6,769 nt of DNA from Methanobacterium sp. (GTDB lineage: Archaea; Methanobacteriota; Methanobacteria; Methanobacteriales; Methanobacteriaceae): contig JAJFTX010000065.1 of the NCBI GenBank assembly GCA_021372715.1, forward strand, positions 1 to 6,769. The letters are read 5' to 3'. The position numbers and the translations under genes are program-made. The notes below the pieces were generated by a model. The model saw nothing but the letters and a program-made list of their open reading frames with translations, did not search any database and was not told the DNA's origin. Each line of letters opens with the position of its first letter. Within the stretch, counting starts at the first letter, position 1. Shown piece after piece: positions 5,369 to 6,769 of this stretch.

Positions 5369-5382
5369 ATATTTATTTATTA
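5369..5382 (-). promoter_or_regulatory. TATA element of the 100-residue unknown gene
   Basis: Minus-strand AGTAATAAATAAATATC region, centred near 5374. A start site about 27 bases on (near 5347) gives a leader of about 12 bases that just contains the GGTGAT ribosome site at 5346-5341, so spacing is consistent. Confidence 0.4.
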
Positions 5383-5394
5383 CTTTGGGATTAT

Positions 5395-5574
5395 TCTACA
5401 GTAGAACAACCATTTGGAAACGTAAAATACAATATGAAATACACAGAATTCCAAACTCGAGGAACAGATAAAATAGATGTGGAAAAAGACATAATTAACA
5501 GCGCATGTAACTTGAAACTAATATGGAACAAAATACTAAAAAACTACGAACAAAATAAAAGAAAACATAGCTGA
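5395..5574 (+). pseudogene. C-terminal relic of a DDE transposase
   Basis: An open plus-strand frame from about 5395 to TGA 5572-5574 reads STVEQPFGNVKYNMKYTEF, then RGTDKIDVEKDIINSACNLK and LIWNKILKNYEQNKRKHS. This pattern (STVEQPFG-x-x-K near the catalytic Glu, then F-x-x-RG-x-x-K-x-x-x-E, then a NLK helix close to the C-terminus) is the standard end of IS1182/IS5-like DDE_Tnp_1 transposases. Glu in VEQPFG corresponds to the region of the last catalytic acid. Everything upstream of STV is missing: the sequence switches to the AT-rich promoter of the minus-strand gene. About 59 of the usual 300-500 residues remain, so it is not functional. No matching terminal repeat was found downstream. 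The relic is unlikely to belong to the element at 3003-3201, though that cannot be excluded. Confidence 0.65.
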
Positions 5575-5710
5575 AATACTCAAAAAACATACTAACGAAA
5601 AACTAACAACCAATATAAGCTGAATTTACTTAATAAACCTATAAAAATTTATAAATTTATGGAATTCAAAAAAAAATATTTACTGGACAACCTCTTAAAT
5701 ATTTATAAAA

Positions 5711-5722
5711 TTTTATATATAA
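5711..5722 (+). promoter_or_regulatory. TATA element of the methyltransferase gene
   Basis: TTTTATATATAA is the best TATA match upstream of the gene at 5797. A start about 27 bases downstream (near 5744) would give a leader of roughly 50 bases, long enough to contain the hairpin at 5762-5782 and the ribosome site. Confidence 0.45.
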
Positions 5723-5761
5723 AAGATCCATAATCGATTGATAATAAAAAAAACCGATTAA

Positions 5762-5782
5762 ATCTGATAACTCACTTCAGAT
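5762..5782 (+). promoter_or_regulatory. Leader hairpin abutting the ribosome binding site of the methyltransferase gene
   Basis: ATCTGA (5762-5767) pairs with TCAGAT (5777-5782) around a nine-base loop. The ribosome site AAGGTGA (5784-5790) starts one base later and lies six bases before ATG5797. The stem is short, so a role in translation control is only a possibility. Confidence 0.35.
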
Positions 5783-5796
5783 AAAGGTGAATATTA

Positions 5797-6769
5797 ATGA
5801 ATAGATTATGGAATAATGTAATAAAACCTATCATAGAGAGAATTGATGCTAAATACATAGTGGAAGTTGGTTCGGATACTGGACTAAACACTAAAAACAT
5901 TTTAGAGTATTGCCTGAAACACGACGCCCGCATGACAGCTATCGATCCCTTTCCTAAATTCGATGCTGGTGAGTTTAAAGCCAGATACGGGAATAAATTT
6001 GAGATCTATCTTGAATTAAGTCTAAGTAGATTGCCCTTATTAAATGATTACGATGTAATTTTAATAGATGGAGACCACAACTGGTACACCGTTTACAACG
6101 AACTAAAAATAATAGAGAAGAATTTTAAAAACAAAAAATTTCCATTAGTTTTTCTGCATGATGTTGGCTGGCCTTACGCTAGAAGAGATCTCTACTACAA
6201 CCCAGAGAATATACCCGAGATTTATAGACAGCCTTACAAAAAGTTAGGGATGCATCTTGATCAAACAGATTTGAAGAAAACCGGCGGATTGAATACTCAC
6301 CTTTACAACTCTATTTATGAAAATAATCCGCAGAATGGAGTACTAACTGCTATAGAAGATTTTGTTGAAGAATCTGACTTAAACTTCTCTTTTAAAATTA
6401 TCAATATTTTTCACGGTTTAGGTATACTGTTTCCTAAAAATGAAGAGATTGAAAACGTTACAAAGAAAATTATAAACAACACAGATCTGTTGAGTATTGT
6501 TGAAGAAGAAAGAGTTAAACAGTCTATTAATTACTTTGAATCAGAAATTGCCCATAATAAAACAAAAAAAACCCTCGAAAATTTATATGAAACTCAAAAA
6601 ACAATGAAATATGAGCTAGAATCGTCAAAAGAGCTAATCCAACAAAAAGAGTTGCATATTAATTCAATGGCAGATAAACTAAATCAAACAGAAAACGAAC
6701 TAAAATCATCCCAAGAGCTAATCCAACAAAAAGAGTTGCATATTAATTCAATGGCAGATAAACTAAATC
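5797..6769 (+). CDS. Class I SAM-dependent methyltransferase with coiled-coil extension (partial)
   Basis: 324 codons are visible from ATG5797 (AAGGTGA six bases upstream) and the frame is open at the window end. Residues 1-210 form a Rossmann methyltransferase of the Methyltransf_24 type: SAM motif I IVEVGSDTGLNT (21-32), the acidic end of strand 2 in AIDPFP (48-53), and YDVILIDGDHNWYTVYNEL (85-103). The segment VFLHDVGWPYARRDLYY (118-134) is typical of methyltransferases in archaeal and bacterial surface-polysaccharide clusters. From about 235 the chain is Glu/Lys/Gln-rich and helical. Two 28-residue repeats (from residue 273, SSxELIQQKELHINSMADKL) make four heptads each. Proteins of this plan often continue into glycosyltransferase domains, so a multidomain glycan-modifying enzyme is plausible. 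The acceptor substrate cannot be read from the sequence. Confidence 0.85.
   Translation, partial: MNRLWNNVIKPIIERIDAKYIVEVGSDTGLNTKNILEYCLKHDARMTAIDPFPKFDAGEFKARYGNKFEIYLELSLSRLPLLNDYDVILIDGDHNWYTVYNELKIIEKNFKNKKFPLVFLHDVGWPYARRDLYYNPENIPEIYRQPYKKLGMHLDQTDLKKTGGLNTHLYNSIYENNPQNGVLTAIEDFVEESDLNFSFKIINIFHGLGILFPKNEEIENVTKKIINNTDLLSIVEEERVKQSINYFESEIAHNKTKKTLENLYETQKTMKYELESSKELIQQKELHINSMADKLNQTENELKSSQELIQQKELHINSMADKLN
6613..6769 (+). repeat. 84-bp tandem repeat encoding the coiled coil
   Basis: Unit 1 is 6613-6696; unit 2 starts at 6697 and is cut by the window end. From 6631 to 6685 and from 6715 to 6769 the two copies are identical over 55 bases, including every wobble base. The unit is 28 codons, exactly four heptads, so copy-number change keeps both reading frame and coiled-coil phase. 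Confidence 0.85.

Larger units (their letters stand above)
5575..5796. other. AT-rich intergenic region holding the methyltransferase promoter
   Basis: Very AT-rich and without a supported gene. It contains a 14-bp palindrome AAATTTATAAATTT (5645-5658), A- and T-tracts, a TATA candidate (5711-5722), and a hairpin just before the ribosome site. The first part may be the downstream end of the lost insertion sequence. Confidence 0.5.

Noticed and set aside
4612..5406. Palindrome TTCTACAGTAGAA at 4612-4624 and again at 5394-5406, each near a TATA-like element; considered as a shared operator
   Set aside because: The second copy lies in the coding frame of the transposase relic (STVE codons), and one exact 13-base repeat is about what chance gives in an AT-rich window of this size. 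The resemblance to the MITE ends (TTCTACAG) is also short.
6613..6769. 84-bp repeats as a CRISPR or intergenic repeat array
   Set aside because: They lie inside an open frame, keep the heptad pattern, and have no unique spacers.
1..6769. tRNA or rRNA genes
   Set aside because: No acceptor/T-loop pattern (GTTC with matching arms) or conserved rRNA sequence was seen on either strand; this was checked by eye only.

Overview
The window looks like the chromosome of a methanogenic archaeon of the order Methanobacteriales (Methanobacterium or a close relative). Three things point there: a family B DNA polymerase gene that stops directly after motif C, as in the split PolB of this order; ribosome binding sites of the type AAGGTGA; and AT-rich archaeal TATA elements, two of which sit about 29 bases before a start codon, implying leaderless mRNAs. 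The genus is inference.

Left part (1-2977). On the minus strand lie the start of a small zinc-ribbon protein (1-163, running off the edge) and a split-type PolB large subunit (221-1957). The polymerase is odd. The aspartates of exonuclease motifs I and III are both asparagine and the conserved NS of polymerase motif B is ST, while the aspartates of motifs A and C are intact. It looks like a proofreading-deficient, divergent paralog. Facing away from it are two plus-strand genes of unknown function (2094-2486 and 2501-2977) that are diverged tandem copies of each other.

Middle (2978-4720). A 199-bp element with perfect 13-bp terminal inverted repeats (3003-3201) looks like a MITE or an IS deletion derivative. 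It is followed by a two-gene operon: a GHKL-fold ATPase (3272-4042) and a small STAS-like DUF4325-type protein (4067-4387). The pair resembles a bacterial anti-sigma kinase/antagonist module, here in an organism without sigma factors. A stretch without a convincing gene follows, with T-tracts, hairpins and two G/C-rich patches.

Right part (4721-6769). This contains a frameshifted 49-codon zinc-knuckle gene (4721-4869, minus), a 100-residue unknown protein (5033-5335, minus), the C-terminal relic of a DDE transposase (5395-5574, plus), an AT-rich promoter region, and the first 324 codons of a SAM-dependent methyltransferase (5797 onward). The methyltransferase continues into a coiled coil built from 84-bp repeats and probably belongs to a surface-glycan locus.

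Overall this is accessory DNA: decayed genes, mobile-element remnants, a degenerate replication protein, a tandem pair of unknowns and a signalling-like ATPase/STAS pair. No tRNA, rRNA or CRISPR array was seen.
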